A stretch of 64,000 bases of DNA from CAZLGM01 sp964623625 (GCA_964623625.1 CAZUUJ010000006.1:1-64000), one strand, 5' to 3'. Counted from the stretch's first letter, positions 37,490 through 46,762 are shown. The notes: generated from the letters alone by a model not told the origin. Made by a program: numbers and translations.

Positions 37490-40342
37490 ATGATATATCT
37501 ACTATGTCTGTGGAAGCAGATTAACACCATCCCTTTCACCTGCTGTTCCCTTCTGATGTTACTTCTTTTTCCCACTTTTATAATGATTGCCCAATTAAAA
37601 AAACTTAATTATGTCCGTGTGGGGAAGGTGGTGAAAAGCAATTTTCTATCATTGCCTTTCACCCCTTTTTTTCTGCTACTGGCGATTGTTTATTTAATGG
37701 CGATTCTGACGCCAACCAGTGCCAGCGCAGCCGGGCGGGATAGTGTCGAGGTCTTGGCCGCTTGGGCAAAGAGCAAGAACTGGCCCAAGGATCCCTATAG
37801 TAGTAGAGGATACCGAAGCGATAAGAATCTTAGTTTCGATATCCATATCGTGTACGATAGAGGCTCTACACTGGTTCCCTTCAACAACAGACGTAAAACC
37901 AACGGAAGAAGCGCTCAGACCGTGACTGAAACCGGAGAGAACATCACAATTGCGAGCGGTATTCCTGCATATCGGCTCTATACCAGCATCGTCCACGAAG
38001 AAGGCAACACAAGTTTTCTCCATGAAGACGGCGGCCGTGATTACGAGAAATGGGAGTACTACTGTCATGACTATCGCGTCTTGATAAGGGCGCACCGGGA
38101 TAATTATACCGGGTCAACTGGATCCGACCCATTGGCCCTGCTTGAGGATTACATCACCTTTGTCAATAATTACCCTAATATTGACCTTGGCAATGAAATT
38201 GAACATAAAGTGAAGAGCACCAAAAACCAGCCGGCAGGCCATATAGAGGCAATTATAGCAAATAATGTAGGCGGCAAGTTAATACGTACGACTCGTAGAG
38301 GACAAACAGGAGAACAGCTCAAAAAAGGGGATAAAGTATACTGGGGCGATATACTTCTTGCTGGTGATGGTACTATGGTAAAGATAATTCTGACAGATCT
38401 TGATGACCAGCCAGCGGTGGTTATGATGAAAGCAGGTACCAGAATTCAATTTGATAAAAAAACTAAAAATAAAAAAGGAGGAATTTTACTTTTTGTGAAC
38501 AAATTATTTTTTAAAGGGGATGGTCGTGATCATAATGGTTTTAAAGTCATTACATCTAATGATATTGCTGGAGTTGAAGGAACGATGTTTGAGATAACCT
38601 ATGAACCAAATTCAGGTAAGACTACAGTGTCTGTTTTTGAGGGTGTGGTTAGCATGAAATGTAAGAACAGTGATGAGCCTCCAATTTTGATAAATGCCGG
38701 TAAGCACGCTAGCATGGACAAAGCGTGCGGGTTTGAGATTACCAACCTGACACCTGCCAACAACACACCCAAAAAATCTGGTTGGGATATTGACGTTGAA
38801 CCAGGTATTGCTGTCACACCTGTACCAATAATAGCTAATAAACCTGACAAAGATACTATTCACCTTAAACCTGTTGCCGACGCTCATGTTTATGCCTATT
38901 CCTATCGTAACTGGAACAAGGCTAACTGGGGAAAACATACTACTCTTGAGACAGGATGGCATCCGGTTGGAGGGGAAAAAAGGGCCTACCTGAAATTTGA
39001 CCTTTCCGGGATTGACCAAGAAAATGTTAAGAAGGCTACTCTGCGACTCTTCCAAAACCATACCAGCGGAAAAAATACTCTTGCTGTCGGAGTTCATGCT
39101 GTGACTGGCCAATGGCAGGAAGGTAGCGACACCTATCATTCTGGCCAGACTGAAAAAGTGGCCTTGCCTGGTGAGATCAGCTGGGTGAACCAACCTTCTT
39201 TCAGTCCGTATCAATCAGCATCCTTTTTACCGAATGCAGGAAAAGATCAATATATAGATGTTGATATCACACAACTGGTCAGACAATGGCTGGCAGGAAC
39301 ACCGAATAACGGACTTGTCTTAAAAGTTGCAGGAAACCTAAGTCAATCAACAGGGGAGTCGGTCTGCGGTTTTGCCTCCCGAGAGCATCCTGATAAAAAC
39401 AAACACCCACGTCTGATTCTTTCGTCCTTGTCAGGTAAAAAAACGGCGACCAAACAGGATAAACCATTAGGTGACATTACCAGGATTACAGATCATCCAG
39501 ATGCCGCAAAAAATTTGCGAGGCAGCCCATGTGGGGTGGACCGGCAATTTGTTTTTTCTCTCTATCAGAGCATATTTGAAAGAGATCCATCCAATATGGA
39601 AATAACCCGCAGAATGAATGACCTCCGCGATGGATTATCCAGGAAGGAGATGATCATTGCTTTCTTTAAATCACAGGAATATCTCAACATGAAAAAAGGC
39701 GGTCATGAAGCAAATCGAGACGTATACCAGGCAGTGCTCGGTCGTGAGCCAACTGTTGCGGAAAAAGAGACCTTTCCAAGAACGTGGCCATATATGATGG
39801 CATCTCGATTGTTTGAAATAGAAGAGTATCGTGATCTCTGCTCCGGCAATGATCAGGCAGGCAAAAAACAACAGGTTGATGGCTATAATCCGCTCCATGA
39901 CAGCGGAATGGGTATTCCAACAATAAACCAATCAAATGAAAAGATAGATGATCTCACCCAACAATACCAGCAGCAACAGTTTCCAGGCTCCCAGAAGGAA
40001 CCCAAACAAGAGCAGGGCGCGGTTTATGAGCAACCCTCTGATTACACGTCCGGGCAAAGTGGTCAACCGCATAAAACTGACATGGGTGATCCGGATGCCA
40101 ATGTTGCTCAGCCGCAGACTCTTACATGCTCGAAGAGTGCAGCAAAAGCGTATCGGGAATACATGGAGGCATATAACCGGCTCAATTATTATATGTCACG
40201 CGGCAGAGGCGATGAACCGGGGGCTCAGACAGCATACGAGTTCTACAAGTTCTATAAGGACTGCTATGAAGCGATCGTTCCTCCTGACACGTCAAATGAC
40301 AAGAAAGCGAATGATAGTTATCATAAACAACAACAGCAATAG
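37490..40342 (+). CDS. FecR-DNRLRE-DUF4214 secreted protein with shared module
   Basis: 950 residues. ATG 37490 has the ribosome site GGGAGG; two hydrophobic stretches follow, the second ending in SASA as a likely signal cleavage. Domains: unknown N-terminal region (80-250), FecR domain (about 270-405; GDILLAGDGTMVKIILTD, SNDIAGVEGTMFEI, VFEGVVSMK), DNRLRE domain (about 465-645; VADAHVYAYSYRNWNKANWG, KFDLSGI, VDITQLVRQWLAG), DUF4214 domain (about 680-785; YQSIFERDPSNMEI), then the shared module (39879-40074: YNPLHDSGMG ... EQPSDYTSGQSGQ) and a short Cys-bearing tail. The domains are typical of extracellular adhesive or matrix proteins. Confidence 0.85.
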   Translation: MIYLLCLWKQINTIPFTCCSLLMLLLFPTFIMIAQLKKLNYVRVGKVVKSNFLSLPFTPFFLLLAIVYLMAILTPTSASAAGRDSVEVLAAWAKSKNWPKDPYSSRGYRSDKNLSFDIHIVYDRGSTLVPFNNRRKTNGRSAQTVTETGENITIASGIPAYRLYTSIVHEEGNTSFLHEDGGRDYEKWEYYCHDYRVLIRAHRDNYTGSTGSDPLALLEDYITFVNNYPNIDLGNEIEHKVKSTKNQPAGHIEAIIANNVGGKLIRTTRRGQTGEQLKKGDKVYWGDILLAGDGTMVKIILTDLDDQPAVVMMKAGTRIQFDKKTKNKKGGILLFVNKLFFKGDGRDHNGFKVITSNDIAGVEGTMFEITYEPNSGKTTVSVFEGVVSMKCKNSDEPPILINAGKHASMDKACGFEITNLTPANNTPKKSGWDIDVEPGIAVTPVPIIANKPDKDTIHLKPVADAHVYAYSYRNWNKANWGKHTTLETGWHPVGGEKRAYLKFDLSGIDQENVKKATLRLFQNHTSGKNTLAVGVHAVTGQWQEGSDTYHSGQTEKVALPGEISWVNQPSFSPYQSASFLPNAGKDQYIDVDITQLVRQWLAGTPNNGLVLKVAGNLSQSTGESVCGFASREHPDKNKHPRLILSSLSGKKTATKQDKPLGDITRITDHPDAAKNLRGSPCGVDRQFVFSLYQSIFERDPSNMEITRRMNDLRDGLSRKEMIIAFFKSQEYLNMKKGGHEANRDVYQAVLGREPTVAEKETFPRTWPYMMASRLFEIEEYRDLCSGNDQAGKKQQVDGYNPLHDSGMGIPTINQSNEKIDDLTQQYQQQQFPGSQKEPKQEQGAVYEQPSDYTSGQSGQPHKTDMGDPDANVAQPQTLTCSKSAAKAYREYMEAYNRLNYYMSRGRGDEPGAQTAYEFYKFYKDCYEAIVPPDTSNDKKANDSYHKQQQQ

Positions 40343-40421
40343 AAGTAGAATATACGTATTTGCAGCCAATTAATAAATATTACTTGTTCTTTTACTCGCA
40401 TGATTTACCCAGAGGTGTCTC

Positions 40422-40893
40422 ATGACAACTGTCAGACTTTTTCTGTTTGTTTTTTTATCGGCTTTATTCATTCAACCAGATGTGTTCTGTGCTGTCGACT
40501 TCACAGTCCCTGGGGGTGAGTGACAAAACGATGAAAAACTGCTCCAGGCAGTCAGGCGTTTCAACAACCTATTCAAAGAGCTGGACGGCCTCGGGAGGAA
40601 AGAGAAATGTCAATATCCTCATGACTGTATAATCAACTTCGGCTGAAGCCCAGGCGACAGTCCAGAAATATGGTCAAGCATGTAGGGCAGGATGCACCCA
40701 GGTGAATTTTGGTGGGAAAACAGGGTATAAAACAACAAGTAACACCTATCCGTACTATAAAGTTTATACGAGAAATATCGTGGTAACCTATTCCAGCAGT
40801 AAAGCAACAAGGAAGGCAATTCCTTCACAAGATTCTTTTGTCTCAGGTATTATACAAAAGATTAATGGACTGCCATGTAAACCATTGCCATGA
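40422..40893 (+). pseudogene. Broken small secreted-protein gene
   Basis: ATG 40422 starts a signal peptide (VRLFLFVFLSALFIQPDVFCA), but that frame ends at TGA 40521 just after a G5 run (40512-40516). Removing one G joins it to a frame encoding a Cys/Ser/Thr-rich mature protein, which is itself cut by TAA at 40630 and then stays open to TGA 40891-40893 (GYKTTSNTYPYYKVYTRNIV ... GLPCKPLP). With two lesions it is most likely a pseudogene. No family recognised. Confidence 0.6.
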
Positions 40894-40981
40894 AAAAATA
40901 GTAGTGTAAAAGAAGAGAATATGATTCTTTTTAAGACTAGCCCCATCCATATTGTTTAATTGTATATTTCAGAGGTTTTCT

Positions 40982-42682
40982 ATGAGAAACGGTATCGTTT
41001 ATTTCATGTTATCAGCTTTGTTTCTGTTCGGTTGTGTTCCACCAGAAAGCGCCAAGCTTGGTGACCAACACCTGGCGGCACGTGATTATATGCAGGCCAT
41101 AAACTCTTACAGGCTCGCTCTTACAAAGACTCAGGACAGCAATATCAAGAAGCAGATTGAAGATAAATTATCCCAAGCCCAAAAGGAACTTACAGTCGAA
41201 TATCTAATTCGGGCTAGAAGCGCTTATGAAGATAAAAACAGCGGGCTGCAGCAACGTCTGGAAAGGGCTATGGATATTCTTTCCCAAGGTATTCCATACC
41301 AGGACAGGGAACAGCGGTTATCACAGGCGTATGATCACTATCAACAGGAATTAGCTCAACTGAAGTCGGCTGCAGCCCAAAAGAAAAATGAGGCATTGGT
41401 TAAAAAACAAGTATCGGAAGTAACGCAAAAAGTAAAAAATTCTATTTCCCAATATGACTTTGACGGCGCTGCTCAGTTCATTGAAAAGGCTCTTGTACTG
41501 GATCCCCAAAACAGGAACCTGATAAATCTGAAGGAACGGCTTGGCCAATTAATGAAAAAGGTAAAGGAGATCTATTCACTTTTTAATGAAGGACTCACGG
41601 CCCAGGCAATAATCGAGCTCAGGCAGCTCGAATCGATGTCTCCTGTACCTTTTTCTTCATCACACTTACCAGCCATTATTAGAGACGGGTTAGCTCAGCA
41701 TTATTATAAACAGGCGTTAACGGCATCCAAGAATAATGCTCCTTTTAAAGGTTTCTTACTGATTCAACGAGCAAAAGGATTGGATAATGTCAATTCAGAT
41801 ATTTTCAAACTCCATACAGATCTGACAGATTATGTTGATAGAGCGATGGTCTCGAATATTGCCGTTGGCAGTTTCGCTTCACCTCATCATGCGCCGGACT
41901 CCGGCAAGCAGTTTTCCGATGCTCTTATCAGTCATCTTTATAATGTACTGCCCTATGGAATAAATATTCTTGAAAGGGATAATATTGATGAAATCATCCA
42001 GGAGGTTAAAGCGAAAAATAGAAAACAAGCTGAACTTCTGGGGCTCGATCTGATGGTTACCGGAAATGTTTCGCTGTTTAGAGTTGAAAAAAATATTGAT
42101 GAGCGTCAGGCGACGGCAAAAGTGGTAATGGGTGGGGAGACTGTTCCTAATCCGGCATATAGGCAGATGGAGCAAATATACGGGCCGAATCCTGCCACAT
42201 GGCCTTCAAAACCTCCAAGGACTATTAGCAAGGGAGTACCACAATTTGTCAAATACAGAAAAGGATTGGCACGTATGACCGGGTTTGCCAAGGTCAGTTT
42301 TCGTATTTTCGATATGGAAAAAGGAGCCATATCGTATGTGAAGAACCTAGATGCCACAATAGAAAATTCGAGTGAGTTCCAGGATGAGGTTGAAGAAGCC
42401 GGAATCGAGTATAAACCGCTGGAACTGCCGACAGAAATAGAAGTAAAGGAGGCGATGCGTCGTCAGCTTGTCGAAAAAATAGGACAGATCGTCTCTTCTG
42501 CTTTTCAAAATCGAGAAACCCGTTTTGCAAACTTGGCAAACTATTACCTTGAACGACGAGAAGCAGAAGTGGCTTTTGAACCGATTGCAAAGGGGATTTT
42601 GTATTGTAGAAAAGCACAGATTGAAACAAAAAACAAAGTATGCACCCGGCTTTCCCAATTAGCTGAAAAACTTCTTCAATAA
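40982..42682 (+). CDS. CsgG-like lipoprotein (paralogue of 24703-26613)
   Basis: 566 residues; lipobox LFGC at residues 15-18. The N-terminal half is helical and TPR-like (GDQHLAARDYMQAINSYRLAL, YDFDGAAQFIEKALVLDPQN). The C-terminal half matches the earlier gene closely: AVGSFASPHHAPDSG, LPYGINILERDNIDEI, LDLMVTGNVSLF, VVMGGETVPNPAYRQM and the end pattern of a helix with NRETRFANLA. I start at ATG 40982 (AGAGG upstream) rather than TTG 40952. It closes the exported-protein locus. Confidence 0.82.
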   Translation: MRNGIVYFMLSALFLFGCVPPESAKLGDQHLAARDYMQAINSYRLALTKTQDSNIKKQIEDKLSQAQKELTVEYLIRARSAYEDKNSGLQQRLERAMDILSQGIPYQDREQRLSQAYDHYQQELAQLKSAAAQKKNEALVKKQVSEVTQKVKNSISQYDFDGAAQFIEKALVLDPQNRNLINLKERLGQLMKKVKEIYSLFNEGLTAQAIIELRQLESMSPVPFSSSHLPAIIRDGLAQHYYKQALTASKNNAPFKGFLLIQRAKGLDNVNSDIFKLHTDLTDYVDRAMVSNIAVGSFASPHHAPDSGKQFSDALISHLYNVLPYGINILERDNIDEIIQEVKAKNRKQAELLGLDLMVTGNVSLFRVEKNIDERQATAKVVMGGETVPNPAYRQMEQIYGPNPATWPSKPPRTISKGVPQFVKYRKGLARMTGFAKVSFRIFDMEKGAISYVKNLDATIENSSEFQDEVEEAGIEYKPLELPTEIEVKEAMRRQLVEKIGQIVSSAFQNRETRFANLANYYLERREAEVAFEPIAKGILYCRKAQIETKNKVCTRLSQLAEKLLQ

Positions 42683-42825
42683 CAATGAGTGGGCTGATTT
42701 CCCGTACTTGTCCGCTGCTGAGGCAGTTAATCTGCAGCTGTTTTGTCATGTAGACAATCCGGGTGAAAACCCTAATACCCTATAGTACATGTATGGGAAT
42801 AGACCTGCTGACACATTGTTATCTC

Positions 42826-44340
42826 TTATTTGATATGAAAGAGTGGGGCGTGGTTTGATGTGTAATATGGTAGATCACGCCGAAGAATGGCAGCGACTTG
42901 TGGCTGTCGTTTCAACTCCCGGTCCAGAAAAAGACGGATCTGTCTACGGTTAAAGCCTTTTGGGTGAGTGAAGTCGCAATACAGTGACAGATCGCCTTCA
43001 TAAAATGAGTCGATCTGTAGACCAGCAGCAACTGAATTGCGAACAGGCATATTAAATATGGCCAGATTCAAATAGGTGATGCAGTCGTGAAACCTGGTTA
43101 TAAAATCCATTGTCTTTCTTGCCTCTTTAATCGATTCAGCGGGCGTGCCGAAGAGCAGATAGACATAAGTGGCAATCCCGACCTTTTTCAAATTCAAGAG
43201 AGATCTTGACACAACTTCCAGATTAATCCCCTTGTCCAGCCTGTCCAGGACAGACTGGTCTCCTGACTCCAGCCCCAGTTTTAGCATCACACAGCCGGAG
43301 CGTTTAAGAGCTCTGCAATAATCTAGGTCTTCAAAACGTTTATTAAACCGGACAAAACCGTACCAGTTTGCCAATTGTGGAGTTTTACATAATCGGTCAA
43401 GAACAGGTAAGGGAATAGCGTTATCCAGAAAATGGATCAGAATCGGTTTGTTTGTTTTAATCAGGTGATTCAGGTCGTCCATGGTTTGATCAACCGGAGC
43501 TTGGATATACGGGTTGCTCTCGGCTTTTTCCGGACAGAATGAGCAGCGGTTCCAGTAGCAGCCGCTGGATGCCGCGTAGGGAAGAATGAAGCCTGGGGAA
43601 AAATAGGTTTGGGAGATGAAATCCGAATAATCCGGTGGGTGATAGTCTATTTCCTTTTTCCAACCCAGAAGGTGCAGGAGCTGTTGTTCTCCCGGCCCGG
43701 CAATCATATGATCTATCAACCCTGAAAAGGGATTACGCCAGTCTGAGCTACGTAGCCAGGAGGTGATTAGGCCACCTCCTGCAACAATGGATAATTGCGG
43801 GAAACAGTCACGGATAAAACCGATGATACCAAAGCTGATAACGGCTTGACTTAGGTAATTCAAGGACAGGCCGATCAGTGTCGGCTGGTTATCATGGATA
43901 ACTTCTCTGAGCCGTTTGGAGAAATAAGGGAAAAAAATATTATCCCGATAATTTTCAGCGGCCCTGATCAGGTCCATGCTCTTGAGTGGTGAAAGATGCT
44001 GGTCGCTGAAATTAGAGAGAGTCAGCGACAGTTGGTTCGGCTTGCCTTGCAGTTCCAGCAGTCGATTAAGATCTGTTACGCATCGATGGTAGCGATCCCT
44101 GTTCAAATAGGTTTTCCAGGATGATAGGAGTTCCCTGTTGCTCCTCTGATTTTTGATGGCCCTTTTCGACCAGGTGTCATTTGCTTTACACTTGTTTTTT
44201 AAGAGAAAGAGAAGTCCTTCATGGGAGCAGTCAAGCACTCCACAGTTAAAGCCGTGCCCGCGAACGGCCCCGACAAGCCGGGGGATTCCTCCGGGCGGCT
44301 CACAGTTTTTTGTTATGGGAGGATTGATGAACAGGATCAT
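42826..44340 (-). CDS. B12-binding-type radical SAM protein
   Basis: 504 residues. The N-terminal MILFINPPITKNCEPPGGIPRLVGAV resembles cobalamin-binding-associated domains. The radical SAM domain starts at SGCYWNRCSFCPEKAE, a Cx4Cx2C cluster pattern common in this subgroup, followed by LIHFLDNAIP, LKLGLESGDQSVLDRLDKG (GES-like) and VYLLFGTPAES. It probably binds a 4Fe-4S cluster and SAM; the substrate is unknown. Its ATG overlaps the stop of a short upstream open frame (ATGA), suggesting a former operon partner. Confidence 0.88.
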   Translation of the reverse strand: MILFINPPITKNCEPPGGIPRLVGAVRGHGFNCGVLDCSHEGLLFLLKNKCKANDTWSKRAIKNQRSNRELLSSWKTYLNRDRYHRCVTDLNRLLELQGKPNQLSLTLSNFSDQHLSPLKSMDLIRAAENYRDNIFFPYFSKRLREVIHDNQPTLIGLSLNYLSQAVISFGIIGFIRDCFPQLSIVAGGGLITSWLRSSDWRNPFSGLIDHMIAGPGEQQLLHLLGWKKEIDYHPPDYSDFISQTYFSPGFILPYAASSGCYWNRCSFCPEKAESNPYIQAPVDQTMDDLNHLIKTNKPILIHFLDNAIPLPVLDRLCKTPQLANWYGFVRFNKRFEDLDYCRALKRSGCVMLKLGLESGDQSVLDRLDKGINLEVVSRSLLNLKKVGIATYVYLLFGTPAESIKEARKTMDFITRFHDCITYLNLAIFNMPVRNSVAAGLQIDSFYEGDLSLYCDFTHPKGFNRRQIRLFLDRELKRQPQVAAILRRDLPYYTSNHAPLFHIK

Positions 44341-44528
44341 TTCTTAGACACAGACAGCGTCCCGGTGGCTCTGATCAGTTGAGTGAGGAAGTGACGCTGT
44401 TTGGTTGGATAGATATCAACAAAGAAGTCTTTAGGGAATTTCTTCCATTTGGAGTCATTATCAGGGAAATCAATACCAAGGTAGCAGAACAGCCTGTCGC
44501 GGGGTATTCTGCTGTTCCTGGTTCTTTC
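44337..44528 (-). pseudogene. Startless open frame overlapping the radical SAM start
   Basis: 63 codons open on the minus strand, ending in TGA that overlaps the next ATG by 4 bases. The reading contains RDRLFCYLGIDFPDNDSKW and KDFFVDIYPTKQRHFLTQLI, which looks protein-like rather than random. No ATG, GTG or TTG occurs before its last few codons, and an in-frame TGA lies at 44529-44531. It is probably the 3' remnant of a gene once coupled to the radical SAM gene. Family unknown. Confidence 0.35.
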
Positions 44529-44550
44529 TCACAGCTTCTCTGCTGGTAAA

Positions 44551-45438
44551 TTACATTTGGTTGAGGATTTCCCTTTGCTTCCGTTGATATTCTTTACCGT
44601 CGATCAAACCCTGTTCATAGAGGCTTTTGAGTATCTGTAATTTTTGCTGCACACCAAGCGGTTGTAGTGATCCGGAGGTTGGGCTTGATTGCGGTGCAGA
44701 AGCCGCCGGCGGGGTTGAAGTTGCCCGCGGTGAAAAGTTAACCAGATTCGACTCCGGGTAACTGGGCATATGGGTGCGGCCGCCTCGCCATAGTTCGTCG
44801 ATATGGCTGACTTGAGTCCGATTGTTGACCGGGTCATGCTGAAAGACGATTTTCAATTTCGTTCCACGGTTGACGTGATAGACCCACTCATTTTCATTCA
44901 GCTCCTCGGTGTACCTCTCATCGGGTCGGCCAAAACAGGCCAGAACGGCTTTTTTGCTCATCCCCCGAACAATGACCCCCTGTTGAATAGCTCGGCGTTC
45001 AAGGTCATTGAAGGCCAGAATCCGCTCACTGAGAGGAGTATAGGTAAACATATATTTTTCAAAGTCATGGACGCTGTTAATGGTGTGATACTTGGGCTGA
45101 TAATAGATGAAATAGGTCTTTCTGGCATTGACAAGGTAGAAACGAATACCTTCACCGTCCGTCTCGTCAACAGAATCGTCACCGGAAGCCGGGTCTACAA
45201 CCCGCACGCCTCGTACCTCACTACCTGCCGGGATGAAAGTGCGGCCGCCTTTGTAATTCACACAGTTCATGCTTTGGGCGGGCCAGAGCCAGATATTATA
45301 GGCTGTATACAATACAGCTCCCCCCCGGGTCTCAAAAGTGTCGAAATTACCGGAGGAGGCTGTATTGGCATTCATAATCAGGAAAAAGCTAAAGAAAACG
45401 ACCAATAGAGATCGTTTGATTGGTAGAGTATTCAGCAT
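44551..45438 (-). CDS. Exported protein with SmpA/OmlA-like and SHOCT-like domains
   Basis: 295 residues; signal peptide at residues 1-28 (LLVVFFSFFLIMNANTAS). Residues 150-225 resemble the SmpA/BamE outer-membrane assembly fold: GVIVRGMSKKAVLACFGRPDERY, then EWVYHVNRGTKLKIVF. The C-terminal 35 residues (LQILKSLYEQGLIDGKEYQRKQREIL) match the SHOCT oligomerisation motif. A Pro/Ser/Ala linker joins them. Likely periplasmic; role unknown. Ribosome site AAAGGAGTCGG. Confidence 0.75.
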   Translation of the reverse strand: MLNTLPIKRSLLVVFFSFFLIMNANTASSGNFDTFETRGGAVLYTAYNIWLWPAQSMNCVNYKGGRTFIPAGSEVRGVRVVDPASGDDSVDETDGEGIRFYLVNARKTYFIYYQPKYHTINSVHDFEKYMFTYTPLSERILAFNDLERRAIQQGVIVRGMSKKAVLACFGRPDERYTEELNENEWVYHVNRGTKLKIVFQHDPVNNRTQVSHIDELWRGGRTHMPSYPESNLVNFSPRATSTPPAASAPQSSPTSGSLQPLGVQQKLQILKSLYEQGLIDGKEYQRKQREILNQM

Positions 45439-45638
45439 AACCGACTCCTTTGAAAAAGTAATTTTCCACCGAAACTAATAAGCGAGCATGACATACTATA
45501 ATTCATTTTCATGTGGTTTTGTAGTGGCATGTGGCAGCTATCCGGTTCAGGTCAACCAACAGTGGGAAGCAGGCGAGGGTAAGAAATGCGGCTGGCCCGC
45601 GTTTCTCACAAAACCCGCTTACACGAGGAACATGCGGG

Positions 45639-46538
45639 CTAACTGCGGACAACCAGAACAGCGCACTCAGCGTACTTCGACACCTTTTCGGTGACAGAAC
45701 CGAGAAAGAATTTTTTTATGGAGCTTTCTCCTTTGTCACCGAGAATGGCAAGATCGCACTTAAACTCTTTGATTGTGTCGAGGATGACTTCACTGGTGTC
45801 CGTTCCTTCGATGAGACGGGTTGATACCAGTGGTGTAGAAAATATCGTATCTGAAGCAACCTTCTCCAAAGCTGCCTGGGCAGAGTCTTTTCTCTGATGC
45901 CAGATTTTGCTTATGTGTTGGCGGATATCCTGCCGGTAAATCGTTACAAGGGGTATGGCAGTAAGGATTGTTACCTCATCCCTATCCCTCAACGGCAGCT
46001 GTGAGCAAAAGCGTACACTGTTTCGGGCCGAATCCGAATTGTCGTAAGCGAGCAGTATCCGTAGGTTTTGCTTGTCTGTTTCTGCATCATCTTCTTTCTT
46101 TTGTTTAACAAGCAGAACTGAACAGTCGGCATGCTGGAGAACTTTTTCTGAAACGGATCCGAGTAAAAAATGTTTGATCCCGGTCAGTCCTTTGTAACCA
46201 AGAACAATAAGGTCAACCTGCAACTCGTTTGAGCGCTTGATAATTATTTCAGCAGGGTGTCCGGCCGCAATCTCTGTGGTCACTTGCAGACCGGTCTGTT
46301 TCAGTCCATCGGCTTCCCTGGTAAGACAATCCTCTGTTTCCCTATCAATAGATGTTTTAATGGAACCAAGGCTGCTCTGTTGATCAGGGTCCGTCGGTTC
46401 ATCTTCCGCTGAAAAAAGATTTTTATCGATTACAGTAATAAGAGTAACTCTACTCTGCCGGGGCAGAGGAAAACGACAGAGAAATTCCTTTGCAGCCGTT
46501 GCACCTTCAGATCCGTCTATTGCCAGCAGAATGTTCAT
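45639..46538 (-). CDS. Tandem universal stress protein
   Basis: 299 residues with two UspA domains. Domain 1 starts NILLAIDGSEGATAA and ends LIVLGYKGLTGIKHFLLGSVSEKVLQHADCSVLLVK; domain 2 starts RILLAYDNSDSARNS and ends LAILGDKGESSIKKFFLGSVTEKVSKYAECAVLVV. The G-x2-G-x9-G-S ATP-binding pattern is clear in both (GxKG...LGSV). It is probably a stress-response regulator protein. Ribosome site AAGGAGCTGC before ATG. A GCCCGC/GCGGGC hairpin lies at its 3' end (45595-45639). Confidence 0.92.
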   Translation of the reverse strand: MNILLAIDGSEGATAAKEFLCRFPLPRQSRVTLITVIDKNLFSAEDEPTDPDQQSSLGSIKTSIDRETEDCLTREADGLKQTGLQVTTEIAAGHPAEIIIKRSNELQVDLIVLGYKGLTGIKHFLLGSVSEKVLQHADCSVLLVKQKKEDDAETDKQNLRILLAYDNSDSARNSVRFCSQLPLRDRDEVTILTAIPLVTIYRQDIRQHISKIWHQRKDSAQAALEKVASDTIFSTPLVSTRLIEGTDTSEVILDTIKEFKCDLAILGDKGESSIKKFFLGSVTEKVSKYAECAVLVVRS

Positions 46539-46618
46539 AGTGCAGCTCCTTGATTAACTTTAATCCCTATTACAAACGATAACATCATTTCTGACACGGA
46601 TTCTGGCAGAGTTTATTG

Positions 46619-46762
46619 TTGCGCAGCGGTTTTACCACAAGCTGTAAAAGCCGCCGGCATAGCCGGCGGATAACGCTGCTCATTAAAACATGAGTGCTTC
46701 GCACATTTGCTCCCCGGCTACGCCGGGAATCAAAGCCGCGCGTTTAACACGTGGTTGTTTAC
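46619..46762 (-). repeat. 144-bp multi-hairpin repeat R1, copy 1
   Basis: Reads on the minus strand from GTAAACAACCACG to CCGCTGCGCAA. It contains hairpins H1 (CCACGTGT type), H2 (CCCGGC/GCCGGG), H3 (GTGCGAAGCAC) and H4 (CCGCCGGC/GCCGGCGG). Same length as copies 3 and 4 but more diverged. Its first bases provide the stop codon of the antiporter gene. Confidence 0.9.
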
